From Scylla paramamosain (Eukaryota; Arthropoda; Malacostraca; Decapoda; Portunidae), in assembly GCF_035594125.1 (NCBI RefSeq), contig NC_087168.1, forward strand, positions 11,942,150 through 12,006,149: a stretch of 64,000 bases of DNA, given 5' to 3'. Shown here piece by piece: positions 52,727 to 64,000 of the stretch. Both the position numbers and the translations under genes were made by a program. The number at the start of each line of letters is the position of its first letter. Position 1 is the first letter of the stretch. The notes under the pieces were generated by a model. That model ran no database searches, was not told the origin of the DNA, and saw only the letters and a program-made list of their open reading frames with translations.

Positions 52727-52731
<5 letters not shown>
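51841..52731. other. intergenic, nothing recognised
   Basis: No gene, mobile element end or structured block is recognised. Confidence 0.4.
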
Positions 52732-52805
<74 letters not shown>

Positions 52806-52961
52806 AGAGTAAGGAGGGCAGCATTACTCGAAGCCCTTAAAGTGACGATGCTCCACATTTGGTGTTTGTGTCGTGTCTTCTTCATGCACTTCCCTCCCAT
52901 TGAGACCATTATTGCTACACGACTCTCTCGCCCACTCTTGCTTAGATATAGATGGATGGTC

Positions 52962-52996
<35 letters not shown>

Positions 52997-53097
52997 CAGA
53001 TAGATAGATAGATAAGTAAATAGATAGACAAATAGGTAATGCAACAGGTAGGTAGGTATGCCAATAGGTAGTTAGGTAAGTAGGAAGATAGGTAAAT

Positions 53098-53140
<43 letters not shown>

Positions 53141-53294
53141 CTAAAGTAACTAGATAGATAAATAGGTAGGTAGACAGACAGATAAATAGATATTTTACTA
53201 ACCACAACTACAAGTATCACATGAAACTCGCTTTGAAAGAACACTGTTTTCTTGTTACAAGATTCATATTCCAATATAATTTGTATTGTTATTA

Positions 53295-53368
<74 letters not shown>

Positions 53369-53456
53369 GGGTCAGTACTACTTACACCATCGTGAAAGAA
53401 AGCCAGGCGTGATGACACAAAAAAGAAATACAGAACACGTGAATAAAAGAAGAAAA

Positions 53457-53523
<67 letters not shown>

Positions 53524-53540
53524 GCGCGCGCGAGGAGGAA
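52732..53540. repeat. cluster of (AC)n, (GATA)n, (GT)n, (ATT)n(GTT)n and (CA)n(CG)n
   Basis: AC 52732-52801; GATA-type with GGTA variants 52960-53200, including a GT run at about 53100-53136; ATT then GTT 53290-53370; CA then CG 53462-53532. Repeated changes of unit type within 800 bases. Confidence 0.9.
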
Positions 53541-53837
53541 GAAAAATAGGCGATGTGATCATGTCGAAGATGAGAATTTAGAGCTACGACTGTAATAATA
53601 AAAAGAGAACACATTGGTGAATTATACATGAGAAGAATTTTAAGGAAAGACGGTAGAAAATTGAGCTTTCCAGTTTAGACAGGTCAATAAAGATGTCATG
53701 TGTCAAAAACATTCGCAAGTCTTACAGATGAAACAGGAGAAAGGAAGTATTGCAAGAGGGGACACAGCGACCTCTCCTCAGTTTTGTAGAAATGCAAATA
53801 GTAGTAGATGTAGGAAAGAACACACACACGCACACAC

Positions 53838-54226
53838 ACTACTACTACTACTACTACTGCTACTAGTACTGCCACCACCACCACCACCACCACCACTACC
53901 ACTACTACTACTATTACAACTAATATTGCTGTTACTACTCGTATTATTATTACTACTATTACTACTAGTTCTTCTCCTCCTCCTCCTCCTCCTCCTCCTC
54001 ATTTTCCACCATAAAATCGCAGAATTCTTCTTATTTTTTTTTTCCTCCTCCTCGTCCTTCTCATTCTCAGCGGTAAAATCACAGAATTCTTCTTCTTCTT
54101 CTTCTTCTTCTTCTTCTTCTTCTTCTTCTTCTTCTTCTTCTTCTTCTTCTTCTTCTTCTTCTTCTCCTCTTCCTCCTCCTCCTCCTCCTCCTCCTCCTCC
54201 TCCTCCTCCTCCTCCTCTTCCTCATT
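53838..54226. repeat. trinucleotide cluster (CTA, CCA, TCC, TTC)n
   Basis: A long pyrimidine-rich cluster. CTA/CCA units come first, then TCC, a 75-base break, TTC at about 54090-54163 and TCC at 54164-54222. A 20-odd-base word around AAAATCGCAGAATTCTTC recurs before the second block (AAAATCACAGAATTCTTC), and a related GAAATCGCAG follows the array, so the block looks duplicated. Confidence 0.85.
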
Positions 54227-55315
54227 CTCAGCCGTGAAATCGCAGTGTTCTGAATCAATAAGGTACAGCTTAATTAAATAACTGGATTGTTTGAGAGCAA
54301 TAGTGTCAAACGATAATGACACAAGTATTTCATTCAATAAAACGAGACGGCCTCATATTTATCTAAAAACACATAAGTAGAAAAAAAATTGAAAGAAATA
54401 GTACCTAAGAAATAAAGAAAGAAAGCAGAGGAAAAAATAAAAAAAAGAAGAAAAGAAGTAGAACTGAATGATCGATGTTTCTGAAGCCGCAACATCGAGA
54501 TCACATGGCACTGGAATTAAAGATAAATAAATAAATAATAATAATAATGATAACAAAGATGGTAAATAAATAAATAAATAAACAGTTTCTCCCACCGTTG
54601 TCCACCTAATTAAGGTCACACCCATCTCCTATGCACATTCTCCACGAAGGAAGAGAAAGGACGCCCTCCTGTTCCCCCACACTCCCTCAGCCTTGTGATG
54701 CACAACTGCTTGACCCTTGTAGTGCTGTGGTTGTCTTTGGTTAACACAGATACCACAGTAATGAATTGTTTGGATGGACATAAAGAAAAGAATAATTTGA
54801 GGTTAATTTAATCTTGGCTAAGCTACAGAAGTACGGTTTCAAGAGACTGTAGTAAAAAGTCTTTTAAAAGTTGTTGATGAATATGGGACGGATCGACAAA
54901 CAGTAATAGGGTGAATGACTCAAGAAATGAATATAATCACGCTTGGTCCAGTAGTAAAAGTGAAGACAGTCTGGGCTTCCTTCACGCTGAGCAAGCCCTG
55001 CCAAGACGCCTAAGTCAATGCGGCGTGGTATCTGGCTTAGCTGTCACCGTAACCATTCCAGAGGGCCTTAGTCTTCGAGTGGAATCATAATGCTGATGAT
55101 GGTGAAGAGGAGGAGGAGGAAGTGGGTGTGAGGAAGGGACGGCAGCGACATGAAGGTGTGTTGTATCGCCGCCATTATGAGCTGAATGAGGTGTTGTAAT
55201 GATTAGTGTAGCAGTGCAGGATGAACACGTCCCTCTGATGCACGTCCACGGTCTGTATATCACGGCGACGCCCCAATGTTTAAGTTACGCAACCTACCTA
55301 ACGTGAGGATACAAA
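54227..55315. other. intergenic, nothing certain
   Basis: Short AAAT arrays at 54520-54585. The right part (54960-55315) is GC-richer. No supported exon. Confidence 0.4.
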
Positions 55316-55344
55316 ATGGCGGCCGAGTGTGTACCAGCGGTGGC
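55316..55344 (+). CDS. candidate first coding exon with ATGGCGGCC start
   Basis: ACAAAATGGCGGCCGAG combines a good translation start with a YY1-like promoter element. The frame reads MAAECVPAV and meets GTGAGT at 55345, a consensus donor, after 29 bases. The surrounding 250 bases are GC-richer. The continuation is unknown; joining directly to the candidate exon at 61280 gives an immediate stop, so that link is not supported. Confidence 0.3.
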
Positions 55345-55456
55345 GTGAGTGCAGCTCCCCAGTGCCAAGGAGCGTTGCGTGGGCTGCCCGGCCTACGCAT
55401 GTCAGCTGGGGGCGCCCACACAGGGCCTCACACCCATCGCTAATAACTAGTCACAT

Positions 55457-55660
55457 CTCTAAACTAAAAAATACGTTATGGGTTTCATCTAAGCTTAGAA
55501 TGTTGTGTTGCAAGTATAAAGGTGTTCTATAACCATTTGACTGGTATCACTTCTTTCTAAGCTTAAAACGTTGTGATATAGATTTTAAGGTATTGTATTG
55601 GTATTTGACACCTGTCACTTCTTTAAAGCGTAATACGTTGAGGTGCAAGTCTGACAGTTA
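55457..55660. repeat. imperfect minisatellite, period about 66-68
   Basis: Related units begin at 55457, 55488, 55556 and 55622. Shared words are TCTAAGCTTA, ACGTTG or its variant, GCAAGT, and CACTTCTT. The first unit is partial. Confidence 0.5.
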
Positions 55661-55801
55661 ATTTCTTGAAGGACAACACCGCCGGCAACATGAGTGATAG
55701 ACCAGTCAGCCCTTTGAGTGGCTGTAGTTTTGTTTTGGCTTATTGTCAAGGAATGCTCAGATGAAGCAACATGTATCATATCGACACTAGCAGTCAGGTA
55801 G

Positions 55802-58800
55802 TTTTTTTTTTATTTTTTTTATGAATGAAGGACACTGGCCAAGGGAAACAAAAATCTAATAAAAAAATGCCCACTGAAATGCCAGTTCCATAAAAGGGTC
55901 AAAGCAGTGGTCAAAAATTGATGAATAAATGTCTTGAAACCTCCCTCTTGAAGGAATTCAAGTCATAGGAAGGTGGAAATACAGAAGCAGGCAGGGAGTT
56001 CCAGAGTTTACCAGAGAAAGGGATGAATGATTGAGAATACTGGTTAACTCTTGCGTTAGAGAGGTGGACAGAATAGGGGTGAGAGAAAGAAGAAAGTCTT
56101 GTGCACCGAGGCCGCGGAAGGAGGGGAGGCATGCAGTTAGCAAGATCAGAAGAGCAGTTAGCATGAAAATAGCGGTAGAAGACAGCTAGATATGCAACAT
56201 TGCGGCGGTGAGAGAGAGGCTGAAGACAGTCAGTTAGAGGAGAGGAGTTGATGAGACGAAAAGCTTTTGATTCCACCCTGTCTAGAAGAGCAGTATGAGT
56301 GGAACCTCCCAAGACATGTGAAGCATACTCCATACATGGACGGATAAGGCCCTTGTACAGAGTTAGCAGCTGGAGGGGGTGAGAAAAACTGGCGGAGACG
56401 TCTCAGAACACCTAACTTCATAGAAGCTGTTTTAGCTAGAGATGAGATGTGAAGTTTCCAGTTCAGATTATAAGTAAAGGACAGACCGAGGATGTTCAGT
56501 GTAGAAGAGGGGGACAGTTGAGTGTCATTGAAGAAGAGGGGATAGTTGTCTGGAAGGTTGTGTCGAGTTGATAGATGGAGGAATTGAGTTTTTGAGGCAC
56601 TGAACAATACCAAGTTTGCTCTGCCCCAATCAGAAATTTTAGAAAGATCAGAAGTCAAGCGTTCTGTGGCTTCCCTGCGTGATATGTTTACCTCCTGAAG
56701 GGTTGGACGTCTATGAAAAGACGTGGAAAAGTGCAGGGTGGTATCATCAGCGTAGGAGTGGATAGGACAAGCAGTTTGGTTTAGAAGATCATTAATGAAT
56801 AATAAGAAGAGAGTGGGTGACAGGACAGAACCCTGAGGAACACCACTGTTAATAGATTTAGGAGTAGAACAGTGACCGTCTACCACAGCAGCAATAGAAC
56901 GGTCAGAAAGGAAACTTGAGATGAAGTTACAGAGAGAAGGATAGAAACCATAGGAGAGTAGTTTGGAAATCAAAGCTTTGTGCCAGACTATCAAAAGCTT
57001 TTGATATGTCCAAGGCAACAGCAAAAGTTTCACCAAAATCTCTAAAAGAGGATGACCAAGACTCAATAAGGAAAGCCAGAAGATCACCAGTAGAGCGGCC
57101 TTGACGGAACCCATACTGGCGATCAGATAGAAGGTTGTGAGGTGATAGATGTTTAAGAATCTTCCTGTTGAGGATAGATTCAAAAACTTTAGATAGGCAG
57201 GAAATTAAAGCAATAGGACGGTAGTTTGAGGGATTAGAACGGTCACCCTTTTTAGGAACAGATTGAATGTAGGCAAACTTCCAGCAAGAAGGAAAGGTAG
57301 ATATTGACAGACAGAGCTGAAAGAGTTTGACTAGGCAAGGTGCAAGCACGGAGGCACAGTTTCGGAGAACAATAGGAGGGACCCCATCAGGACCATAAGC
57401 CTTCCGAGGGTTTAGGCCAGCGAGGGCATGGAAAACATCATTACGAAGAATTTTAATACGTGGCATGAAGTAGTCAGAGGGTGGAGGAGAGGGAGGAACA
57501 AGCCCAGAATCGTCCAAGGTAGAGTTTTTAGCAAAGGTTTCAGCGAAGAGTTCAGCTTTAGAAATAGATGTGATAGCAGTGATGCCATCTGGTTGAAATA
57601 GAGGAGGGAAGGAAGAAGAAGCAAAGTTATTGGAGATATTTTTGGCTAGATGCCAGAAATCACGAGGGGAGTTAGATCTTGAAAGGTTTTGACATTTTCT
57701 GTGAATGAAGGAGTTTTTGGCTAGTTGGAGAACAGACTTGACATGGTTCCGGGCAGAAATATAAAGTGCATGAGATTCTGGTGATGGAAGGCTTAAGTAC
57801 CTTTTGTGGGCCACCTCTCTATCATGTATAGCACGAGAACAAGCTGTGTTAAACCAAGGTTTAGAAGGTTTAGGACGAAAAAAAGAGTGAGGAATGTACG
57901 CCTCCATGCCAGACACTATCACCTCTGTTATGCGCTCAGCACACAAAGACGGGTCTCTGACACGGAAGCAGTAGTCATTCCAAGGAAAATCGGCAAAATA
58001 CCTCCTCAGGTTCCCCCAACTAGCAGAGGCAAAACGCCAGAGGCACCTTCGCTTAGGGGGATCCTGAGGAGGGATTGGAGCGATAGGACAAGATAAAGAT
58101 ATGAGATTGTGATCGGAGGAGCCCAACGGAGAAGAAAGGATGACAGCATAAGCAGAAGGATTAGAGGTCAGGAAAAGGTCAAGAATGTTGGGCGTATCTC
58201 CAAGACGGTCAGGAATACGAATAGGGTGTTGCACCAATTGCTCTAAGTCATGGAGGATAGCAAAGTTGTAGGCTAGTTCACCAGGATGGTCAGTGAAGGG
58301 AGAGGAAAGCCAAAGCTGGTGGTGAACATTGAAGTCTCCAAGAATGGAGATCTCTGCAAAAGGGAAGAGGGTCAGAATGTGCCCTACTTTGGAAGTTAAG
58401 TAGTCAAAGAATTTCTTATAATCAGAGGGGTTAGGTGAGAGGTATACAGCACAGATAAATTTAGTATGAGAGTGACTCTGTAGTCGTAGCCAGATGGTGG
58501 AAAACTCGGAAGATTCAAGAGCGTGGGCACGAGAGCAGGTTAAGTCATTGCGCACATAAACGCAGCATCCAGCTTTGGATCGAAAATGAGGATAGAGAAA
58601 GTAGGAGGGAACAGAAAAGGGGCTACTGTCAGTTGCCTCAGACACCTGAGTTTCAGTGAGGAAAAGAAGATGAGGTTTAGAAGAGGAGAGGTGGTGTTCT
58701 ACAGATTGAAAATTAGATCTTAGACCGCGAATGTTGCAGAAGTTAATGAAGAAAAAGTTGAGGGGGATGTCAAGACACTTAGGGTCGTCGACAGAAAGGC

Positions 58801-59138
58801 AGTCCGACCTGGGGACATTTATGGTCCCCTCCCAAGATGGGGACTCCGAGGCTGGTGTAGGAGTCGCCATGATGATTTTAAAATTTTTGAGTGAAGGGTG
58901 TGTGTGTTATTAGGTGCTTGTAGTTTTGTGTGGAGGAAGAGAGTTGTCTTTAGAATGCAGGCTGTGACTGACCCCTTGTGTTGTGAGACACAAAGGGAAA
59001 CGTTCAGTGAGGTCACAGCTGGGTTTAATGATAAGTTCACAGCACCCCCTGAACAGTGCTTTAGACCTCACTGGGAGTAATTATCGTTTCGGCAGCTGTC
59101 TACTGCCTCCTCCTATAAATCTACTGCCTCCTCCTATA
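55802..59138 (-). mobile_element. Jockey-like non-LTR retrotransposon, near full length
   Basis: The best-preserved copy. On the minus strand the ORF starts at 58870 ([10 protein letters not shown]) and is open for 647 codons through the endonuclease ([27 protein letters not shown]) and most of the RT ([31 protein letters not shown]). A 2-base deletion near 56990 shifts it. The next frame (to 56230) has SGVPQGSVLSP and YADDTTLHFS. A C-run slip near 56365 moves it to the last frame (56333-55911). The 5' UTR matches 20430-20671. The 5' tip (59099-59138) is a duplicated 19-base word. The 3' end has a polyT at 55802-55820. Only two slips separate it from an open frame. Confidence 0.92.
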
Positions 59139-59660
59139 GTTAATAAACAAATAACTTGTGTAGAATGCACACGCCTCACAGAGCAACACAAGGCCACAAG
59201 AACCATGCAGCTGAAGCTTGGCGCTGTGGTGCTGTGGTGGCGAGGGCAGACGATCGCTTTCTGACACAGTTTCCGAAAATTATGCTAATGCTGTAGGCCT
59301 ACCTGAGAGTGTGGAGGGTTTGGCGGCAACTTATTTACAGGAGGGCGGTTGTGTTAGGATCCCCGACCTGCCGCCAAACAAAAGGAGGCTTGCCTGCGAA
59401 TGTTGCTTCTTCCCTGGCCGGAGTAACGCACGAGGCTGCTGGGAGTTAATGATGTATAGTTGAAATGAAACTTCGAGGGTCATTGGCGCGGAAAATATGC
59501 ATGCGGTGTGTTGAAGGTGAAAAAAATATAATATAGTATATGTAAGAAATATATTGGCTCGTAGAGAGTAAAGATAATAAAGATAATGTGCAGCGTGGGA
59601 AAGAAGTATGCAATACATGGCTTCTTGAAAGTAACATGATGAATGTACCACGTGGAAAAA
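59139..59660. other. intergenic, nothing certain
   Basis: GC-richer than average between 59160 and 59440, but no splice-bounded exon can be defended. Confidence 0.4.
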
Positions 59661-59990
<330 letters not shown>

Positions 59991-60469
59991 AGCCATCCTG
60001 AGGCACCGGTGTTTGCGAGCCGCCTGTCTGCCACAGAGTATTGATTGCCATCCTGCATGAGCTACGTGATTCATAATTAGCACTGCCGATTTGCCGATGC
60101 TCATGGGAAGGCTTCAGTGTGTGTGCCTGTTGGAGGCTCAGGCTGCACATGGTCACGTTAGTATTGTGTTATTGTCTGTTTGTAATTTGTATGCTGCCGT
60201 TTTCCTATTTTGTCTTCACGTAATTATCTAAATACGTGACCTTGTACTGCTTGTACTGAAAGGCCGTGTTTGGTTACTCCATGTATCCTCTTGTTAATTA
60301 TTTTGTTTCTGATGTTTTTTGTTTTTATATTTTATTTTCATTTATTTATTTTTATTTAATCTATTTATTATGATTTTTTTTTTTTTTCAGATCCTGCCGT
60401 TCTTGATTCGCCTCTTGTTACACGAATGACGTCGAGACTTACTGTTATTACTATTATTATCTTATTTAT

Positions 60470-60554
<85 letters not shown>

Positions 60555-61279
60555 TATAATTTTATTTATTTATTTGTATTTCTTCAGGTCGTGTTGTTCT
60601 TGACTTGCCTCTTGTTATATGAACGGCATCCAGATTTACTGTTATCATTATCATCTTTATTTTTCTAATAAGCCTTTTAAAGTTTCATGTGTCCTCACTT
60701 CATTAAATTTTGTCCTGCTGTTCCTAATTTAGTTCCTTTCCTTTTTTTTACTTTTTTTTCTGATTTACACATCTGGTTACTTATTTTTTCTGCCAGTAAG
60801 TAGAAGTGCCATGTCTGGGTATTTTATCTTGTTAGCAGTTCCGTTTTCAGATCGTTCCGTTTTCTTCCTCTCCTTCATTCAGTTCTTTACAGATGCTGTA
60901 TATTGACCTACTGCTTGTAACTTGAAGGATGTCAAGCATTACTTTTCTTATCAATATTTTCTGATTATTCTTTTCGATTTGCCAGAGAAAGGATTGCTCC
61001 ACATCCTCTTTCCTTGTTTGTGTCTTTTTTTTTCATAGTTTATTTATACCTTTACGTTTTTTTTTTATTGTTTATTCTTCCATATATTCACTTATTTACT
61101 TGTTTGTTTGTTTATTTATTTATTTATTATTGAATTATTTATCATTTTTTTTGCATTCTATTTTGTATTTTTACAGGTATTTGTGTAGTAACCTGGGAAG
61201 ACATTCCTCCTCTAAGTGGAAGGGTGTCACGACTTATTGATCTTTCTTACCCTCATATTCCGTGTCTTCCACTTCCCAG
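59991..61279. other. T-rich intergenic DNA or intron
   Basis: Contains TTTA-rich stretches and an (AT)n array at 60475-60551. The words CTTGATTCGCCTCTTGTTA (about 60401) and CTTGACTTGCCTCTTGTTA (about 60600) with flanking ATGACGTC/ACGGCATC context show an old duplication of about 50 bases. Confidence 0.45.
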
Positions 61280-61282
61280 AGC

Positions 61283-61382
61283 ATGACGTGTTCTTCCGAG
61301 CCCTGCCTGTTTCCGGGAGGGCCGCAGCGAGCACCCCATCTCTCCAGTGCCACCAGCCTCCTGCCACGCCGCCACGTGCTGG
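61283..61382 (+). CDS. candidate coding exon, unknown protein
   Basis: It follows an acceptor TTCCACTTCCCAG ending at 61279 and runs open from ATG 61283 for 33 codons (MTCSSEPCLFPGGPQRAPHL and so on) to a consensus donor GTGAGT at 61383. It is GC-rich in an AT-rich neighbourhood. The protein is not recognised. It could equally be a 5' UTR exon. Confidence 0.3.
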
Positions 61383-61388
61383 GTGAGT

Positions 61389-62090
61389 GGGGCGGAGGGT
61401 CGGGCCTTGTTGTCTCCAATATAAGGTTTTTTTATGTCACGTAAAGTCCGCCTAACCAAATAAAGTGGTACATCAACCCCATGAGTCATCGATTAACTGT
61501 GATTGTATCAGCTTCATGAGACTCAGGAATGCTATAAGCTAGAGGCGCGGCCGTGGACATGAAGGCTGGCTGGGGCAGGGGTGTGATTGGCGTGTATGAA
61601 GAAGAGGAAGGCAAGGCGGGGGAGGGAAGGTGCATCTATCAAATACAGGACGGTATCTTTTTTTTATGACGTGTGAAAACAGGGATGATGCGACCCGTGG
61701 GCAGGTGATGGAGCATACACACACACACACACACACAAACAAGGGACAGCCGGAGAGTCAAGCAGGCCAGTGTCGGTAAATTAACTCTCCGAGAGTGACA
61801 AAGCTCGTAAGAAGATCAAATTAAAGGTTAAGTATAGATTGCTAAATAAAAGCGAGTCCTGTGTTCATTGCCATATTCAAGTCCTTGGTGCTGCTACAAG
61901 GCCCAAGTGATCGCTATGAAAATACTTCTTTTAAATCATTCTGCCTAACTCCCTTCTTGGAGCTCACTTCACATGTACGTATGTATAGTTTACTTGTTAT
62001 TATATTATATCGCCTTTCGCTCGTGTTCAAATGTCCCATCACATTTTTTGTTTCGATTTTACTGATTATACTTAATTCAGATTTATAAGG

Positions 62091-62129
<39 letters not shown>

Positions 62130-62488
62130 CTGGTTCCAAATTGACACTCGTTTTCTAAATAAGGGTCTGCCACAGTCACGTCCTAAGCAGACACCCTTCA
62201 GATTACCGCAACAGCCACACTGCTCCTGAGATCCTAGACATCGGTGGCGCCTCGCCTCTCTGTGCACCATTACTGTCCCTCACACCTACCCACCATGCAT
62301 TTCTATACTTGGGAGACAGATGCCCTTTTGTACCCCCTCCATTTTTTTTTTTTCTTTTTTTATCTCTAAACATAAATATCGTACACTTTCCGCTACATAC
62401 TTATGAATATTTCTATCTTATTATTATTTTTACTTTTTTTCACTTCATACATTCATCCATATGATGCTGATCACTTTACGATCATTTA
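61389..62488. other. intergenic or intron, nothing recognised
   Basis: Contains a short (CA)n at about 61715-61737 and a long polyT at 62094-62125. No exon is supported. Confidence 0.4.
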
Positions 62489-62580
62489 GGACTGGGATCT
62501 TCTGTGATATTCTTTTTTTTTTTTCTTTTTCGCTGTTTACTGTTGCCCTTGGTGAGTATTCCTCTTATAAGAAGGAAACA
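62489..62580 (+). mobile_element. Jockey-like LINE 3' UTR remnant, degraded
   Basis: GGACTGGGATCTTCTGTG, then GTTGCCCTTGGTGAGTATTC and CTTATAAGAAGG, follows the family's 3' UTR pattern seen at 23650-23720. Weak but co-linear. Confidence 0.5.
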
Positions 62581-62664
62581 AAAAACACGCTAAATTCATG
62601 TAATTCAACCAATACATGCGTTCCTTCCATGACTTTCTAAAACTTTTGAATCAGACATAGAAGT

Positions 62665-62905
<241 letters not shown>

Positions 62906-64000
62906 TTACTGCTTCCGCTACTAATTTTTCTTGCCTTCTCTCCTTGCCGAGACCACTTAAGCAGTTTGCAGTCAGCACTTCCCAGTAAATCACTGCTGGT
63001 CTGTTTCCGCATCTCTCGCTCTCTCAGCCAGTGTTTCTTAATTTGGGATGGTAGCACTCCCAAGAGATGCTGAAACCAATTGTAGCCGGTGCTGGAGAAT
63101 GCTGCATACATGGTGGTACAGTGCCAGGCCTCCTTGCAAGGGATATACAAGTAATGAAGAGATAATTTTTGAAAAGAATCTATTTCATTATATTTTTCAT
63201 TTGATAAACGTTTACCCAAATGTTCAATTGTGTTAACTGTTTGACTGCTATATGGCACATCTTTCCTTCATTCATTTCATTGACATATTTTCTTTCATTC
63301 ATTCACTCTGAGGCATCTTTACTTATTCTATAGCCACCTCCAATCTTTAAACTGGGTAGAAATTGCAAAATCTATTGTTTTTCATCCTTTCCTTCCTTGC
63401 AGATGCTTACTAATATTTCACGCATTAATTCTGATGCTGTTAATTGTCTCGTACCGCAGTGAAAGCATATACATTTTAACATGCACTACATTTCTACGAA
63501 TATTCTACACTTTGGTGGGATGACTGCGTCACTAAGCTTTGTGGTACACGTTCGGTACGAGGGAACAAAATAATGATCAAGCATGACTTCATTTCATGTT
63601 ACCTTATTCTCGTAGTAACGTAACAACCCTAGTCTTTGCAACATGATGGTAGCCAGAGTTAGGGGTGCTGGACTACCGACACCTGACTACAGGGGGTGCT
63701 AAAGTCAGAAGAGTTAAGAAACGCTTCTTTAAATTTCTCGTCTCTCATTCTCTCAGTTCACCTCACGCCAGTCACTGTTCTCAAACACTCCACTTCAGCA
63801 CATTTACCACTTTATCTTTCCACACTCATCATAATCCTGCCACTATTTCACCGCCTGCATCTCCACATTATCACAGTTTTACCATCTATACCACATCACT
63901 ATCATCCACACTCTCAGTCTATCATCATTTTTAGGGGTCTTGCAGCATAACTATATGATAACCTGTAAAAATGTTTCGCCTTTAAATCTGTCGAGTAGTT
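62906..64000. other. right edge, nothing certain
   Basis: CAGTGTTTCTTAATTTGGG at 63029 resembles a hAT end but has no partner. A few short frames occur. No gene is supported up to the window edge. Confidence 0.35.

Noticed and set aside
52960..53200. Regular spaced repeats that might suggest a CRISPR-like array
   Set aside because: They are GATA/GGTA tetranucleotide repeats without unique spacers, in a eukaryotic genome.
63029..63080. hAT-like end CAGTGTTTCTTAATTTGGG
   Set aside because: No matching inverted end or 8-base duplication found within the remaining sequence.

Overview
The window is eukaryotic animal nuclear DNA. Coding sequence is split by GT-AG introns, LINE-type retrotransposons are abundant, and the microsatellite load is very heavy: one (CT)n tract of about 860 bases, several (AT)n tracts over 100 bases, and long (CA)n and trinucleotide arrays. 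Together with the retrotransposon families (a Jockey-like single-ORF LINE and a lysine-rich CR1-like LINE that I associate with crabs and shrimps), this suggests a decapod crustacean, most likely a brachyuran crab. The organism call is inference.

Three host genes are supported. (1) 450-2969, minus strand: a large intron-free exon of a STAND NTPase that joins a HEPN domain (RNEVVH, an R-x4-H motif) to a NACHT domain with clear Walker A and Walker B motifs. Its apparent stop codon lies inside a good splice donor, so it probably continues off the left edge. (2) 20123-33032, plus strand: a complete five-exon Mpv17-like membrane protein gene, 175 codons, reconstructed from splice sites and reading phase. 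(3) 39471-49488, minus strand: a complete four-exon synaptogyrin gene, 234 codons. Genes 2 and 3 converge, with about 6 kb of AT-rich DNA between their stop codons. Weaker candidate exons lie at 5133-5229 (minus), 5471-5578 (plus), 5739-5823 (plus), 55316-55344 (plus) and 61283-61382 (plus).

The rest is mostly mobile DNA and simple repeats. Nine copies of the Jockey-like LINE are visible. Two are near full length and in opposite orientation (20430-23743 plus, 55802-59138 minus), one shows a textbook twin-priming inversion (7741-8705), and one (15768-18480) is nested inside a CR1-like copy (12783-about 19915). Three CR1-like copies end in (CA)n, which explains several microsatellites. An L2-like fragment (46379-47556) and a decayed fourth LINE type (30890-31890) are also present. 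Two short hAT elements have recognisable 8-base target duplications (3324-3766, 34232-34456), and two pogo/Tigger-like MITEs both sit next to the (GT)n tail of a CR1-like copy.

Layout: 0-3 kb HEPN-NACHT gene; 3.3-3.8 kb hAT MITE; 4.6-11.4 kb old Jockey-like fragments and an inverted exon pair; 11.6-19.9 kb nested CR1/Jockey block; 20.1-33 kb Mpv17-like gene with mobile-element-filled introns; 33-39.4 kb AT-rich intergenic DNA or 3' UTR; 39.5-49.5 kb synaptogyrin, whose 7.2-kb first intron holds the Tigger-like, CR1-like and L2-like elements; 49.5-64 kb mainly simple repeats, one full-length Jockey-like copy and weak exon candidates. No CRISPR array, bacterial operon, rRNA or convincing tRNA was seen.
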